A program made the translations under genes and the position numbers. The notes under the pieces were generated by a model. That model was not told where the DNA came from. It made no database searches and worked only from the letters and a program-made list of their open reading frames with translations. A DNA stretch of 64,000 bases. Origin: Pseudothauera rhizosphaerae (GTDB lineage Bacteria > Pseudomonadota > Gammaproteobacteria > Burkholderiales > Rhodocyclaceae). The stretch lies in contig NZ_SSOD01000006.1 of the NCBI RefSeq assembly GCF_004801305.1, positions 124,001-188,000 of the forward strand. The letters run 5' to 3'. This document shows positions 16,021 to 24,544 of this stretch, in pieces (the stretch's first letter is position 1; each line of letters opens with the position of its first letter).

Positions 16021-16090
16021 GGCGTCCTCCTCTGTCGGGTCTGTTCTGATCTCGCAAGCTAAGACCGTGCCATCACGGAAGCATTCCGGC

Positions 16091-19000
16091 TCATCGGAAG
16101 GAAAATGTGTAATAGGCGTCGATGGCGTTGTCGGTGCCGCCGCGGGCCACCAGCGACACCCGCCGGCTGAGCTGGTAAGTGAGCTTGACCAGGCTTTCGG
16201 CGCCGCCCAGGCTCTGCTCGAAGGACAGGAAGACGTCCGAGGACAGCCGCTTGCCCAGCGTGAGCACCTGCCCCCCGACGGTGCCCCCGCCGTCCACGGC
16301 GGTGCCGCTGCCCACCACGCGGCTGGTGGCGCGGCGCGACACGCCGCCCACTTCGCCTTCGCCGATGGAGAATTCGTCGAAGCCCAGGCTGCGGGAGAGC
16401 TGGTCGGTCATGCCGCCGCCGGGGCCGCCGAGGAGCGCCTGCGCGGCGGGCAGCAGCAGGCCGAGGTCGGCACCGGCGGCGGCGTCCGGCGCGCGGCCGA
16501 GGACGATCCACGACAGCTTTTCCGGGTCCGGCACCGAGGGCTCCGACACCAGCCGCACCTGGGGCCGGCGTGCGGTGCCGACTACGGCCACGCCCGCTTC
16601 CACCGCCAGGCCCTTGCGCAGGGCGACGACGTTGAGGCCGGGATTGTCCAGCGCGCCCTGGAAGTTGATCAGGCCGCGCTCTATGGTCAGGTTCTGCCCA
16701 TAGCCACGGAAGGTGCCGCCCGCGGTGGCGATGGTGCCGGTGGCGGCCAGGGGACGGCCATCGCTGCGGCGCAGGTGGAGTTCGCCGGTGAGGCGGGTAT
16801 CCACACCCAGCGCCGACAGGTAGAGGTGGTCGCCGAGGGCCACGCGGATGTCGGCTTCCACACCCAGCCCGCCGCCGCTGGCGGGTTCGCGGCCGAGCAC
16901 GACCACATCGTCGGACAGGCTGGGGGCCGGGGTGTCGGCGATTTCCACGTAGCCCGCATCGGCGCGGAAATCGGCGTCGAGACTGAGCGTGGTCCAGGTG
17001 GAACGGGCTTCACCCGTGCCGGACAGGATCAGCCAGCGGTCGGGGCGCTGCAGCAGCGGCAGGCGGTCGGCGCGGAAGGCGAAGTGCCCGGCGCCGCTGT
17101 CCAGCGCGATCTCGCCGCTCGCGGTGAGCGTGCCCGGCGTGGCGGTGAGCCGGTCCACCGGCGGGCGCGGATCGTGGGGGCGCACCCGGTTGGGGGAGAC
17201 GAAGGCCAGGCGCGCGAGGCGCAGGCGGTCGCGGTCGAACTGGGCGGCGATCTCGCCGCCGGACAGGTGCAGGCCCTGGTCCACGAGGGCGATGGAGATG
17301 TCGCGCCCGGCGATGCGCCCGCTCGCCAGCGGATCGGCGGGCGTACCGGCCACGGTGAATTCGGCTTCCAGGCTGCCCGCGGTGTCCACGTTCTGCTGCA
17401 TCAGCCGCCCCATCCAGGCGATGGACGGCATGGCGAGACGCGCCGAGCCGAGCAGTTCGCCGTCCGGCACCAGGCGCCAGCCGCCCGCGGGCGCACGCTC
17501 GGCCAGGGCGGTGGCCGAGCCGGACAGGGTGCCGAACTCGCTGCCGCGGGCGTCCAGCGACAGGGCCAAACGGTTGTCGCGGGCGGTGAGCCAGGCCTCG
17601 AAATGCTCCAGGCCCAGGCGGGTGCTGATCTCGCCGCTCACCTCCAGGTCGCCCGACTCCCGGTACAGGCGCAGTTCGCCTTCCACCGCGTCGGCCAGAC
17701 GCAGGTCCCACTCCGCGCCCAGCACCAGTGCCCCCGGCCCGCGCCGCCGGCGGCCGTCGGCGCGCTGGTGCAGGCCGAAGGACAGCCCCGTCAGCGTGCC
17801 GCGCAGTTCCGCGGCCCGGGGCGTCCACAGGGTGCGCGCCAGGCGGATACTGCCCTGCCCGCCGGCATCCAGTTGCGCGGGGCCGAGTTCGACGCGCTCG
17901 GGGCCGGCCTGCAGGTCGGCGGGCTCGACCAGACGGGCCGGAAACACGCCCGTACTTTCCAGCCGGCTCAGTCGTCCGCGCCAGTGGAGCGCGGCGTTCC
18001 TGCCCTCGCCCTCGTGCAGGCCGCCGTCCAGCTCGGCCGTCACCGTGTCCTCGCCGCGCACGGCGGACAGGCCGACGCGATGAGTGCTCCGCGTACCCGC
18101 CGCGGCGAGGTGGGCGGTATCCAGCCAGGCGGCGCCTTCTCCATCCGCCGCGCCCAGGCCGGAGAGCCCGAGCGCCAACTGGAACGGCCCCTCCAGCCCG
18201 GCGTCGAGGCGGCCCTGCCCGTTGGCGCCGACCAGATACACGCCGCCCGGCAGCGTCAGGCGCTCGGCGAAGAGGGCGAACTCCCCCGCCGGTTCGGCGG
18301 GCGTGCCGGTCAGCATGGCCGACACGCCGAGCCGCCCGCCGAGGCCGAATCCCAGCGCGGCCAGCCGCGGCGCGTCCACCGCCACGTGCAGGCGGTCGCC
18401 GGGCGCGCCCCAGGCGCCGGCGAGCAGCACCCGGTTGCCGGCCAGCGCCAGCGCCAGGTCGGCATCCGTGAGCCGCGTGCCCTCCAGCTTCAGCCGCCCG
18501 CCGCCCGTGAACGCCTGGCCGGACAGTAGGCTGTCGGCCAGTTTGAGGTCCAGTTCGGCCCGCAGCGGATCGCCGAGCCGGCCGCGCGCCGCTGCGTCGA
18601 ACCCCAGCCGGCCGGCCGGCAGTTCGGCCTGCACCCGCTGTGGGTCCAGGCCGCGCAGCGCGGCGGTGAGGTCGAACGCGGGCGCGGTGGCGTCGGCGCT
18701 GCCGTCCAACGCAAGACGGGCATCCAGCTTCGCGCCTTCCGCCTGCAGGCGCAGGGCGAGGTTCTGCTGCGCGCCGGCCGCCTCCGCGGTGACTTCGCCG
18801 GACACGGAGAGCTCCGGCAGGGCCGCATGCAGCAGGGCGGGGACGATGCGGGTCAGGGATATCTCGGCCTGCAGGCGGCCGGGGAGCAGGCTGGGCGGCG
18901 CGTCCTCCTCCCCTTCCTCCGCCGCGGGCGGCGGCGTCCAGGCGAGCCAGCCGGTCAGCCGGCCGTCGCCGGGCAGGAGGGCTTCGAGGGCATCGACCCG

Positions 19001-20035
19001 CGTCTGCCGGGTGTGCCAGTGCAGACGGCCCGCGATCCGGGTGAAGGGCAGGCGGTTCGCGTCCAAGGTGCCGGGCAGAGCGTTGTCCACGCTCAACGGC
19101 CCGGCCAGGGCCCATGCCTGTGCGGCATCGTCGCCGGGAGCCGCCGCTTCGCCCTGCAGGTCGGCGTTCAGGCGCAGCGCGGCCTGGGGCGCGCCTTCGA
19201 CGAAGGCGGCCGGGTCCACCTCGCCGAGGGCGAGCTGCAGGCGACGCACCGGTACGGCGGCGAAGGGCGCGGCGAGCACGTCGGCCTGCCCGGCCAGGCC
19301 CTCGCCCTGGGCGTCGAGGCGCAGTCGCGGCGCGAGCAGGTCGCCGGCCAGCTCATAGCGCGCGGCGAAGGGGCGCTCGGCGAGCCGGCCTTCCACCCGC
19401 CCCAGGCCGGCCAGCGCGAAGGGCGCATCGCCCGCCAGCTCGAATTCTTCGAGCACCACGCGGACGCCCGGCAGATCGAGGGCGAGGTCCGCGACCCGGT
19501 GCCCCTCCGCTCCGCCCCGGGCGGTGCCGGAGATGTGCTCGACGGCGAAGAGCGGCGCGGCGTCGGCTTCCGCCTGCCAGGGCAGCACGGCCACACGGTC
19601 CACCTGCAGGCGGTCGAGGGCGAACGCGAACGGCAGGCGCAGCGATGCGGGGGGCGTGGGCGGCGCGGTGGACGGGCTTTCGTCCGGCGCGCTGGCGATG
19701 GCGAGTCCGGCCGCCGCCAGGCGGTCGATGTGCACGCGCCCGGACAGCAGCGCGGCCGGCTGCCAGTCGAACTGCAGTCCCTCGACGGCGACGCGCAGCG
19801 TGGGGTTGTCGAAGCGCAGGCTACCGACCGCCAGCGGGCCGAGCAGGCGACCGGAAGCCGCCGAAGCCGAGAACTGCCCGCCGCTGGCCCAACCCGCCAG
19901 GCGCAGGGCGGCGTGCAGGCCGGATTCGCTGCCCAGCAGCCACGCCAGCGCGAGCAGCGCGGCGACGGCGAGGCCGGCCGCGGCGAGCCAGGGGCGGCGC
20001 GCGGCGGGCGGGGTGGCGTCCTGCGTCCCGCCCAC
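16091..20035 (-). CDS. tamB: Translocation and assembly module protein TamB
   Basis: 1314-residue envelope protein with a single N-terminal membrane anchor (WLAAAGLAVAALLALAWLLG), a very long beta-rich periplasmic rod of repeated short strands, and the C-terminal TamB/DUF490 domain (FRGYGQNLTIERGLINFQG, LSWIVLGRAP, GKRLSSDVFLSFEQSL, ending AYYTFSF). It links inner and outer membranes for lipid transport and outer-membrane protein assembly. The start is GTG at 20035, 7 bases after trpC. tamA, its usual partner, is not in the window. Confidence 0.93.
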   Translation of the reverse strand: MGGTQDATPPAARRPWLAAAGLAVAALLALAWLLGSESGLHAALRLAGWASGGQFSASAASGRLLGPLAVGSLRFDNPTLRVAVEGLQFDWQPAALLSGRVHIDRLAAAGLAIASAPDESPSTAPPTPPASLRLPFAFALDRLQVDRVAVLPWQAEADAAPLFAVEHISGTARGGAEGHRVADLALDLPGVRVVLEEFELAGDAPFALAGLGRVEGRLAERPFAARYELAGDLLAPRLRLDAQGEGLAGQADVLAAPFAAVPVRRLQLALGEVDPAAFVEGAPQAALRLNADLQGEAAAPGDDAAQAWALAGPLSVDNALPGTLDANRLPFTRIAGRLHWHTRQTRVDALEALLPGDGRLTGWLAWTPPPAAEEGEEDAPPSLLPGRLQAEISLTRIVPALLHAALPELSVSGEVTAEAAGAQQNLALRLQAEGAKLDARLALDGSADATAPAFDLTAALRGLDPQRVQAELPAGRLGFDAAARGRLGDPLRAELDLKLADSLLSGQAFTGGGRLKLEGTRLTDADLALALAGNRVLLAGAWGAPGDRLHVAVDAPRLAALGFGLGGRLGVSAMLTGTPAEPAGEFALFAERLTLPGGVYLVGANGQGRLDAGLEGPFQLALGLSGLGAADGEGAAWLDTAHLAAAGTRSTHRVGLSAVRGEDTVTAELDGGLHEGEGRNAALHWRGRLSRLESTGVFPARLVEPADLQAGPERVELGPAQLDAGGQGSIRLARTLWTPRAAELRGTLTGLSFGLHQRADGRRRRGPGALVLGAEWDLRLADAVEGELRLYRESGDLEVSGEISTRLGLEHFEAWLTARDNRLALSLDARGSEFGTLSGSATALAERAPAGGWRLVPDGELLGSARLAMPSIAWMGRLMQQNVDTAGSLEAEFTVAGTPADPLASGRIAGRDISIALVDQGLHLSGGEIAAQFDRDRLRLARLAFVSPNRVRPHDPRPPVDRLTATPGTLTASGEIALDSGAGHFAFRADRLPLLQRPDRWLILSGTGEARSTWTTLSLDADFRADAGYVEIADTPAPSLSDDVVVLGREPASGGGLGVEADIRVALGDHLYLSALGVDTRLTGELHLRRSDGRPLAATGTIATAGGTFRGYGQNLTIERGLINFQGALDNPGLNVVALRKGLAVEAGVAVVGTARRPQVRLVSEPSVPDPEKLSWIVLGRAPDAAAGADLGLLLPAAQALLGGPGGGMTDQLSRSLGFDEFSIGEGEVGGVSRRATSRVVGSGTAVDGGGTVGGQVLTLGKRLSSDVFLSFEQSLGGAESLVKLTYQLSRRVSLVARGGTDNAIDAYYTFSFR

Positions 20036-20041
20036 GATCCG

Positions 20042-20830
20042 TCAGCCGAACAGGGTGCGCAGGCCCTCGCCGGGGTCGTCGGCGCGCATGAAGGCTTCGC
20101 CGACCAGGAAGGCGTTGACCGCATGGGCGCGCATCAGCGCCACGTCGTCGGGGCGCAGGATGCCGGATTCGGTGACCACGATGCGCCCGGCCGGGATGCG
20201 TGCGAGGAGATCCAGCGTGGTCTGCAGGGAGACTTCGAAGGTGCGCAGGTTGCGGTTGTTGATGCCGACGAGCGGCGTGGCGAGCTGCAGCGCGAGGTCC
20301 AGCTCGGCGCCGTCGTGCACCTCCACCAGCACCCCCATGCCGAGGCGATGGGCGATGGTTTCCATCTCGCGCATCTCGGCCACGGACAGGGAAGCGGCGA
20401 TGAGCAGGATGGCGTCGGCGCCCATGGCGCGCGCTTCGTACACCTGCCAGGGGTCCACCAGGAAGTCCTTGCGCAACACCGGCAGCGCGCAGGCGGCGCG
20501 GGCGGCCTGCAGGTATTCCGGCGCGCCCTGGAAGAACTGGCGGTCGGTCAGCACCGACAGGCAGGCCGCGCCGGCGGCCTCGTAGGAGGCGGCGATCTCG
20601 GCGGGACGGAAGTCCTCCCGCAGCACGCCCTTGGAGGGGCTGGCCTTCTTGATCTCGGCGATCACCGCGGGGCGGCCGAGGGCGATCTTGGCGCGCAGCG
20701 CGCCGACGAAGTCGCGGGCCGGCGGCTGGGCGGCGACGGCGCGCTCGATCCCGGCCTGGGGCACGGCGGCCCGGCCGGCGGCGACTTCCTCGCGCTTGAC
20801 GGCGTTGATGCGCGCCAGGATGTCGCTCAT
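20042..20830 (-). CDS. trpC: Indole-3-glycerol phosphate synthase
   Basis: 262 residues, TIM-barrel enzyme converting CdRP to indole-3-glycerol phosphate in tryptophan synthesis. Motifs: [18 protein letters not shown] (phosphate site and catalytic Lys), [63 protein letters not shown] and [11 protein letters not shown]. Monofunctional, with no trpF fusion. Overlaps the trpD stop by 4 bases (ATGA). Confidence 0.97.
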   Translation of the reverse strand: MSDILARINAVKREEVAAGRAAVPQAGIERAVAAQPPARDFVGALRAKIALGRPAVIAEIKKASPSKGVLREDFRPAEIAASYEAAGAACLSVLTDRQFFQGAPEYLQAARAACALPVLRKDFLVDPWQVYEARAMGADAILLIAASLSVAEMREMETIAHRLGMGVLVEVHDGAELDLALQLATPLVGINNRNLRTFEVSLQTTLDLLARIPAGRIVVTESGILRPDDVALMRAHAVNAFLVGEAFMRADDPGEGLRTLFG

Positions 20831-21867
20831 GCAGCACTCCCGAACTGCTGCGTGAAGCGCACGAACTCGTCCAGCTTGGCGCGGGCCGCGCCGCTGGCGA
20901 CGGTCTCCCGCGCGCGCAGGATGCCGGCGCCGATGGAATCCACCAGGTTGGCGGTGTAGAGCGCCACGCCGGCGTTGAAGATGACGATCTCGCGGGCCGG
21001 GCCGGGCTTGTTCTCCAGCGCGCCCAGCAGCACCTGGCGGGATTCCGCGGCGTCCTCCACGCGCAGGTTGCGCGTGCCGGCCATGGCCAGGTCGTAGTCC
21101 TCGGGGTGGATCTGGTACTCCGTCACCTCCCCGTCCTTCAGCTCGCCCACCAGCGTGGCCGCGCCCAGGCTGGCTTCGTCCATGCCGTCCAGGCCGTGCA
21201 CGACCAGCACGTGGTTGGCGCCCAGGCGCTGCATCACGCGGGCCTGGATGCCGACCAGGTCGGGATGGAAGACGCCCATCAGCGTGTTGGGCGCGCCGGC
21301 AGGGTTGGTGAGCGGCCCGAGGATGTTGAAGAGGGTGCGCACGCCCATCTCGCGCCGCACCGGGGCGACGTTCTTCATCGCGGCGTGGTGGGCGGGGGCG
21401 AACATGAAGCCGACGCCGGTCGCTTCCACGCAGGCGGCGATCTGCTCGGGGGTGAGGTCGAGCCGGACGCCCAGCGCCTCCAGCACGTCGGCCGCGCCGG
21501 ACTTGGACGACACGCTGCGCCCGCCGTGCTTGGCGACCCGCGCGCCGGCCGCGGCAGCGACGAAGATGGTGGCCGTGGAGATGTTGAAGGTGTGCGAGCC
21601 GTCGCCGCCGGTGCCGACCACGTCGAGGAAGTGGTCGTGGGGCGGGGCCACGCGCACCTTGAGCGAGAGCTCGCGCATCACCGTGGCCGCGGCGGTGATC
21701 TCGCCGATGGTCTCCTTCTTGACCCGCAGGCCGGTCAGGATCGCAGCGGTCATCACCGGGGAGATTTCGCCCGCCATGATCTGGCGCATCAGCGAGAGCA
21801 TCTCGTCGAAGAAAATCTCCCGATGGTCGATGGTGCGCTGCAGGGCCTGCTGGGCGGTGATCGTCAT
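20827..21867 (-). CDS. trpD: Anthranilate phosphoribosyltransferase
   Basis: 346 residues; adds phosphoribose from PRPP to anthranilate. Motifs: [17 protein letters not shown] (PRPP-binding), [54 protein letters not shown] and VHGLDGMDE. The start ATG at 21867 overlaps the trpG stop (ATGA), so trpG-trpD-trpC are translationally coupled in that order. Confidence 0.97.
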   Translation of the reverse strand: MTITAQQALQRTIDHREIFFDEMLSLMRQIMAGEISPVMTAAILTGLRVKKETIGEITAAATVMRELSLKVRVAPPHDHFLDVVGTGGDGSHTFNISTATIFVAAAAGARVAKHGGRSVSSKSGAADVLEALGVRLDLTPEQIAACVEATGVGFMFAPAHHAAMKNVAPVRREMGVRTLFNILGPLTNPAGAPNTLMGVFHPDLVGIQARVMQRLGANHVLVVHGLDGMDEASLGAATLVGELKDGEVTEYQIHPEDYDLAMAGTRNLRVEDAAESRQVLLGALENKPGPAREIVIFNAGVALYTANLVDSIGAGILRARETVASGAARAKLDEFVRFTQQFGSAA

Positions 21868-22445
21868 TGCACGGTCTCCCGGGTCTGTTCGAGGAAGTTC
21901 CGGAGCAGGTCGTGGCCGTGCTCGGTGAGGATGGATTCGGGGTGAAACTGCACGCCCTCCACCGCCAAAGTCTTGTGGCGCACGCCCATGATCTCGCCGT
22001 CGTCGGTCCAGGCGGTGATCTCCAGGCAGTCCGGCAGGCTGGCGCGCTCGATGGCGAGCGAGTGGTAGCGCGTGCAGGTGAGCGGGTTGGGCAGGCCGCG
22101 GAACACGCCGGCGTCGATGTGATGCACGGGCGAGGTCTTGCCGTGCATCAGCTTCTGCGCATGCACGATGCGCCCGCCGAAGGCCGCACCGATGCTCTGG
22201 TGGCCCAGGCACACGCCGAGGATGGGGATTTTCCCCGCGAACTCGCGTATGGCCGGCACCGAGATGCCGGCCTCGGCCGGCGTACACGGGCCCGGGGAAA
22301 TCACCAGGTGGTCCGGCTTCAGCAGCCCGATCTGTTCCAGGGTGATCTCGTCGTTGCGATACACCTTGACCTGCTCGCCCAGCTCGCCGAAGTACTGCAC
22401 CAGGTTGTAGGTGAAGCTGTCGTAGTTGTCGATCATCAGCAGCAT
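21864..22445 (-). CDS. trpG: Anthranilate synthase glutamine amidotransferase component
   Basis: 193 residues, class I glutamine amidotransferase feeding ammonia to TrpE (and possibly PabB). Catalytic triad visible: Cys in [13 protein letters not shown], and His-Glu in [31 protein letters not shown] is the usual start, at 22445; longer upstream frames lack homology. It is 3.5 kb from trpE because two unrelated metabolic genes and a regulatory locus lie between. Confidence 0.97.
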   Translation of the reverse strand: MLLMIDNYDSFTYNLVQYFGELGEQVKVYRNDEITLEQIGLLKPDHLVISPGPCTPAEAGISVPAIREFAGKIPILGVCLGHQSIGAAFGGRIVHAQKLMHGKTSPVHHIDAGVFRGLPNPLTCTRYHSLAIERASLPDCLEITAWTDDGEIMGVRHKTLAVEGVQFHPESILTEHGHDLLRNFLEQTRETVQ

Positions 22446-22708
22446 GGTTTGATACCCGCCTTGGTACCCGCATTTTCGCGCGCCGGGAAGACGCGCCGTA
22501 CGGAAACCGCTGATTATACCCGCCGGGCTACCCACCGGCCTTTCCCGCGCCGCCGACACCCCGGGAGCCGTCCATGCCGGCATGACGAACGGCCCGAGGC
22601 CCGGATGACGTCTGCACCAATCCCCGGCAAGAAGGAAATATCGGCCTGCCGATGCCCATTCGAGGACCGAATCGATGCAACGATCAGCGGCGATATCAGA
22701 ATGCCGAT
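22446..22708. other. Intergenic region between trpG and an HTH gene
   Basis: 263 bases separating divergent genes. The right half has repeated ATATCG/CGATAT words (near 22638, 22690 and 22704), including ATCGG-CCTG-CCGAT (22639-22652 area), plausible operators for the HTH protein that starts at 22709. No gene or terminator is seen. Confidence 0.4.
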
Positions 22709-22924
22709 ATGAGAACTTTCGGATCACGCCTCAAGGCGGCGCGCAAGGAGGCCGGACTGTCGCAGGCGCAGCTTGCCAGGACGGTGGGCATGTCGCAGGG
22801 CAACCTGTCCGACATCGAGAACAATCACGTTCCGACATCGACTTTCACCCCCAAGCTCGCTGCAGCGCTCGGCGTCGAAGCACTCTGGCTCGCGGAAGGG
22901 CGAGGCGGGAAGCGAAGGCCATGA
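22709..22924 (+). CDS. XRE-family helix-turn-helix protein, probably truncated repressor
   Basis: 71 residues ([16 protein letters not shown]...). The HTH core [23 protein letters not shown] is canonical for P22-C2-like repressors, as is the ending [17 protein letters not shown], which normally leads into an S24 peptidase-like domain. Here the frame stops at 22924, and S24-like sequence continues in another frame ([25 protein letters not shown], then the ORF at 23001). So this may be the 5' part of one frameshifted repressor gene with an indel near 22905-22920, or a free-standing regulator. Confidence 0.65.
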   Translation: MRTFGSRLKAARKEAGLSQAQLARTVGMSQGNLSDIENNHVPTSTFTPKLAAALGVEALWLAEGRGGKRRP

Positions 22925-23000
22925 CAGGCCGTCCTACTATGCGGACCGAACGGCGTCAGTTCCCGTGCATAATCTCCCGGTATTCTTGGCCGAGGAAGTC

Positions 23001-23315
23001 ATGGCGAAACGCTATGCGGACGAGTTCGTCTGGATCGCTCAGGAAGCCCTGGCCGGTCCGGGCGCCATGTCCGTTTCCAAGGGATTCCACGTGTGGATCG
23101 ACCGCCTGGCCGAACACCGCGCGGGCGACATCGTGCTGGCGCGCATCGCGGGCGGCCCTCCCGTGCTGCGCCGGATCATCGCCGTCCAGGGCGCCGAGTA
23201 CCTGACGACCGACGCCCCGGACAGCGCGCAGCCGCTCGATGGCAGTTGCGAACTGGTGGGCGTCGCTCTGACCTGCTATCCCCCTCCGCTCAAGCGCCCC
23301 AGGCACAAGCGCTGA
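23001..23315 (+). CDS. S24/LexA-like regulatory domain protein lacking the catalytic dyad
   Basis: 104 residues from ATG 23001, preceded closely by GAGGAAG. The fold pattern of an S24 peptidase domain is visible (GPGAMSVSKGFHVWIDRLAEHRAGDIVLARIAGGPPVLRRI...GVALTCYPP). The position of the nucleophilic Ser (usually G-x-S-M) reads GAM, and the general-base Lys position in VLRRI is Arg, so self-cleavage is not expected. The same frame is open upstream with protein-like sequence (ASVPVHNLPVFLAEEV), suggesting it was once joined to the HTH at 22709. Confidence 0.55.
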   Translation: MAKRYADEFVWIAQEALAGPGAMSVSKGFHVWIDRLAEHRAGDIVLARIAGGPPVLRRIIAVQGAEYLTTDAPDSAQPLDGSCELVGVALTCYPPPLKRPRHKR

Positions 23316-23392
23316 CCCCGTGCCCGGCGGCAAAGTGCCCTGAACCGGGCGCTTCATGCGAAATGCGTCACGCCAGAATATCGACACATCGA

Positions 23393-23422
23393 TTTACACG
23401 AAATATCGTTAATGCGATATTT
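23393..23422 (+). promoter_or_regulatory. Promoter overlapped by a perfect palindrome
   Basis: TTTACA (23393-23398), 17-bp spacer, GATATT (23416-23421). Overlaid is a perfect inverted repeat with arms AAATATCG (23401-23408) and CGATATTT (23415-23422). The ATATCG word recurs near the HTH gene, suggesting that regulator represses here. Confidence 0.55.
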
Positions 23423-23471
23423 GCCTTTTCTGCCGTTTCGCTGCCGCAACTGCGGCAGGAAAGGAACCCCG

Positions 23472-23699
23472 ATGCGAAGGCCGGTCCTGCCGCTGCCACT
23501 GAATCGAAGGCTGCAACTCAATTTCCTCGGCACCATCCGTCCGGAATACAAACCCGCGGGCTGCGACCTCTCGGAACCCGTCAGCGACGAGGCCATCGGC
23601 GCCCTGGACGCCCCCGACGCCATCCCCGCGGGGTCCGTATACCGTGCGCCCTCCAACGGCATGGTCATGCAGCGCAGCGTGCATCGGCCGGGCTGGTGA
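23472..23699 (+). CDS. Small hypothetical protein under a palindrome-controlled promoter
   Basis: 75 residues (MRRPVLPLPLNRRLQLNFLG...). ATG at 23472 sits 7 bases after AGGAAAGG. Just upstream is a hairpin CTGCCGC/GCGGCAG that ends at the ribosome site. The frame is open further upstream to 23412, with a CRNCG motif. No family recognised. Support comes from promoter, operator and ribosome site in correct order; an overlapping frame on the other strand has none of these. Confidence 0.45.
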   Translation: MRRPVLPLPLNRRLQLNFLGTIRPEYKPAGCDLSEPVSDEAIGALDAPDAIPAGSVYRAPSNGMVMQRSVHRPGW

Positions 23700-23725
23700 T
23701 GGGCCACCCGCAGCGGCGGTACGAA

Positions 23726-24544
23726 TCACGGGGCGATGCCGAACATTCGCCGCACCGCGGCCGGGTCGGCAACAGAGAAACCCAGTTGGACGAGGATGCC
23801 CGCCAGCCGCCCGACCTGCTCGGCGTTGCCGGCGAGCGGCGTGCCGTCGGCGGCAACGAGATTGTTCTCGAAGCCGACCCGGCAGTGCCCGCCGGCCAGC
23901 GCTGCCTGCACCACGCAGGCCAGTTCCTCGCCCCCGAAGGCGCACACGCCCCAGCGCCAGCCTTGGGGCAGGAAAGGCAGGTAGTTGAGGATGTCCGCGG
24001 GGCGGCTGACGGAACCGGCGTAGCGGCCGAGCACGATGAGCACGTACGGTTCGGCCTGGGGCAGCCAGCCATCCTCCCACCAGCGGCGCAGCACGGCGAG
24101 CTGTTCGGGGCTGTAGACGATGTACTGGGGCACGGTGCCGGCGGCGGCCGTGTCGGCGAGGAAGCCGCGCACTGTGGCGGTCTGGCCGGCGTCGTCCGGG
24201 TCCAGCAGCTCCTGCAGGTTGAAGGTGATCATCTCCGGCGCCAGCTCGCGCTGCACCCGCATCATGTCGGCCGGCGAGAAGATCCCCACCCGCTCGGTGG
24301 TGGGCTGCAGCACGATGTCGCAGGCTTCCCGCACCGCCGCCAGGGTGTCGCGGTAGCGCGCCGGGTCCAGGCTGTGGCGGCCATCGGCGTCGCGCACGTG
24401 CAGGTGCAGGATGGAGGCGCCGGCGGCGCGGCAGGCGCGCGCCTCGGTGACGATCTCGTCCAGCGTGAGGGGGATCGCGGCATGGTCGCCCTTGCCGCGG
24501 CGCGCGCCGTTGGGGGCGACGGTGATGGCCACCGGGACGCTCAT
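23726..24544 (-). CDS. BKACE-family 3-keto acid cleavage enzyme
   Basis: 272 residues, zinc-dependent TIM-barrel beta-keto acid cleavage enzyme (formerly DUF849). Metal ligands are visible: His pair in SILHLHVRDADG, a Glu in the C-terminal half (GFENNLVA) and the ITVAPNGARRGKG start. The best-studied member, Kce, condenses 3-keto-5-aminohexanoate with acetyl-CoA in lysine fermentation, but the family acts on many beta-keto acids. The start overlaps the aminotransferase stop (ATGA), so the pair may work on one amine or amino acid catabolic route. Confidence 0.9.
   Translation of the reverse strand: MSVPVAITVAPNGARRGKGDHAAIPLTLDEIVTEARACRAAGASILHLHVRDADGRHSLDPARYRDTLAAVREACDIVLQPTTERVGIFSPADMMRVQRELAPEMITFNLQELLDPDDAGQTATVRGFLADTAAAGTVPQYIVYSPEQLAVLRRWWEDGWLPQAEPYVLIVLGRYAGSVSRPADILNYLPFLPQGWRWGVCAFGGEELACVVQAALAGGHCRVGFENNLVAADGTPLAGNAEQVGRLAGILVQLGFSVADPAAVRRMFGIAP

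Noticed and set aside
18827-20959. Very long open frame on the plus strand opposite tamB and trpC
   Set aside because: Shadow of GC-rich coding sequence. The minus strand has clear TamB and TrpC motifs, while the plus-strand product is low-complexity Gly/Gln/Arg without domains.
23354-23707. 117-codon minus-strand frame opposite the small gene at 23472
   Set aside because: No ribosome site or promoter, while the plus strand has promoter, palindrome and Shine-Dalgarno in correct order. Neither is certain.
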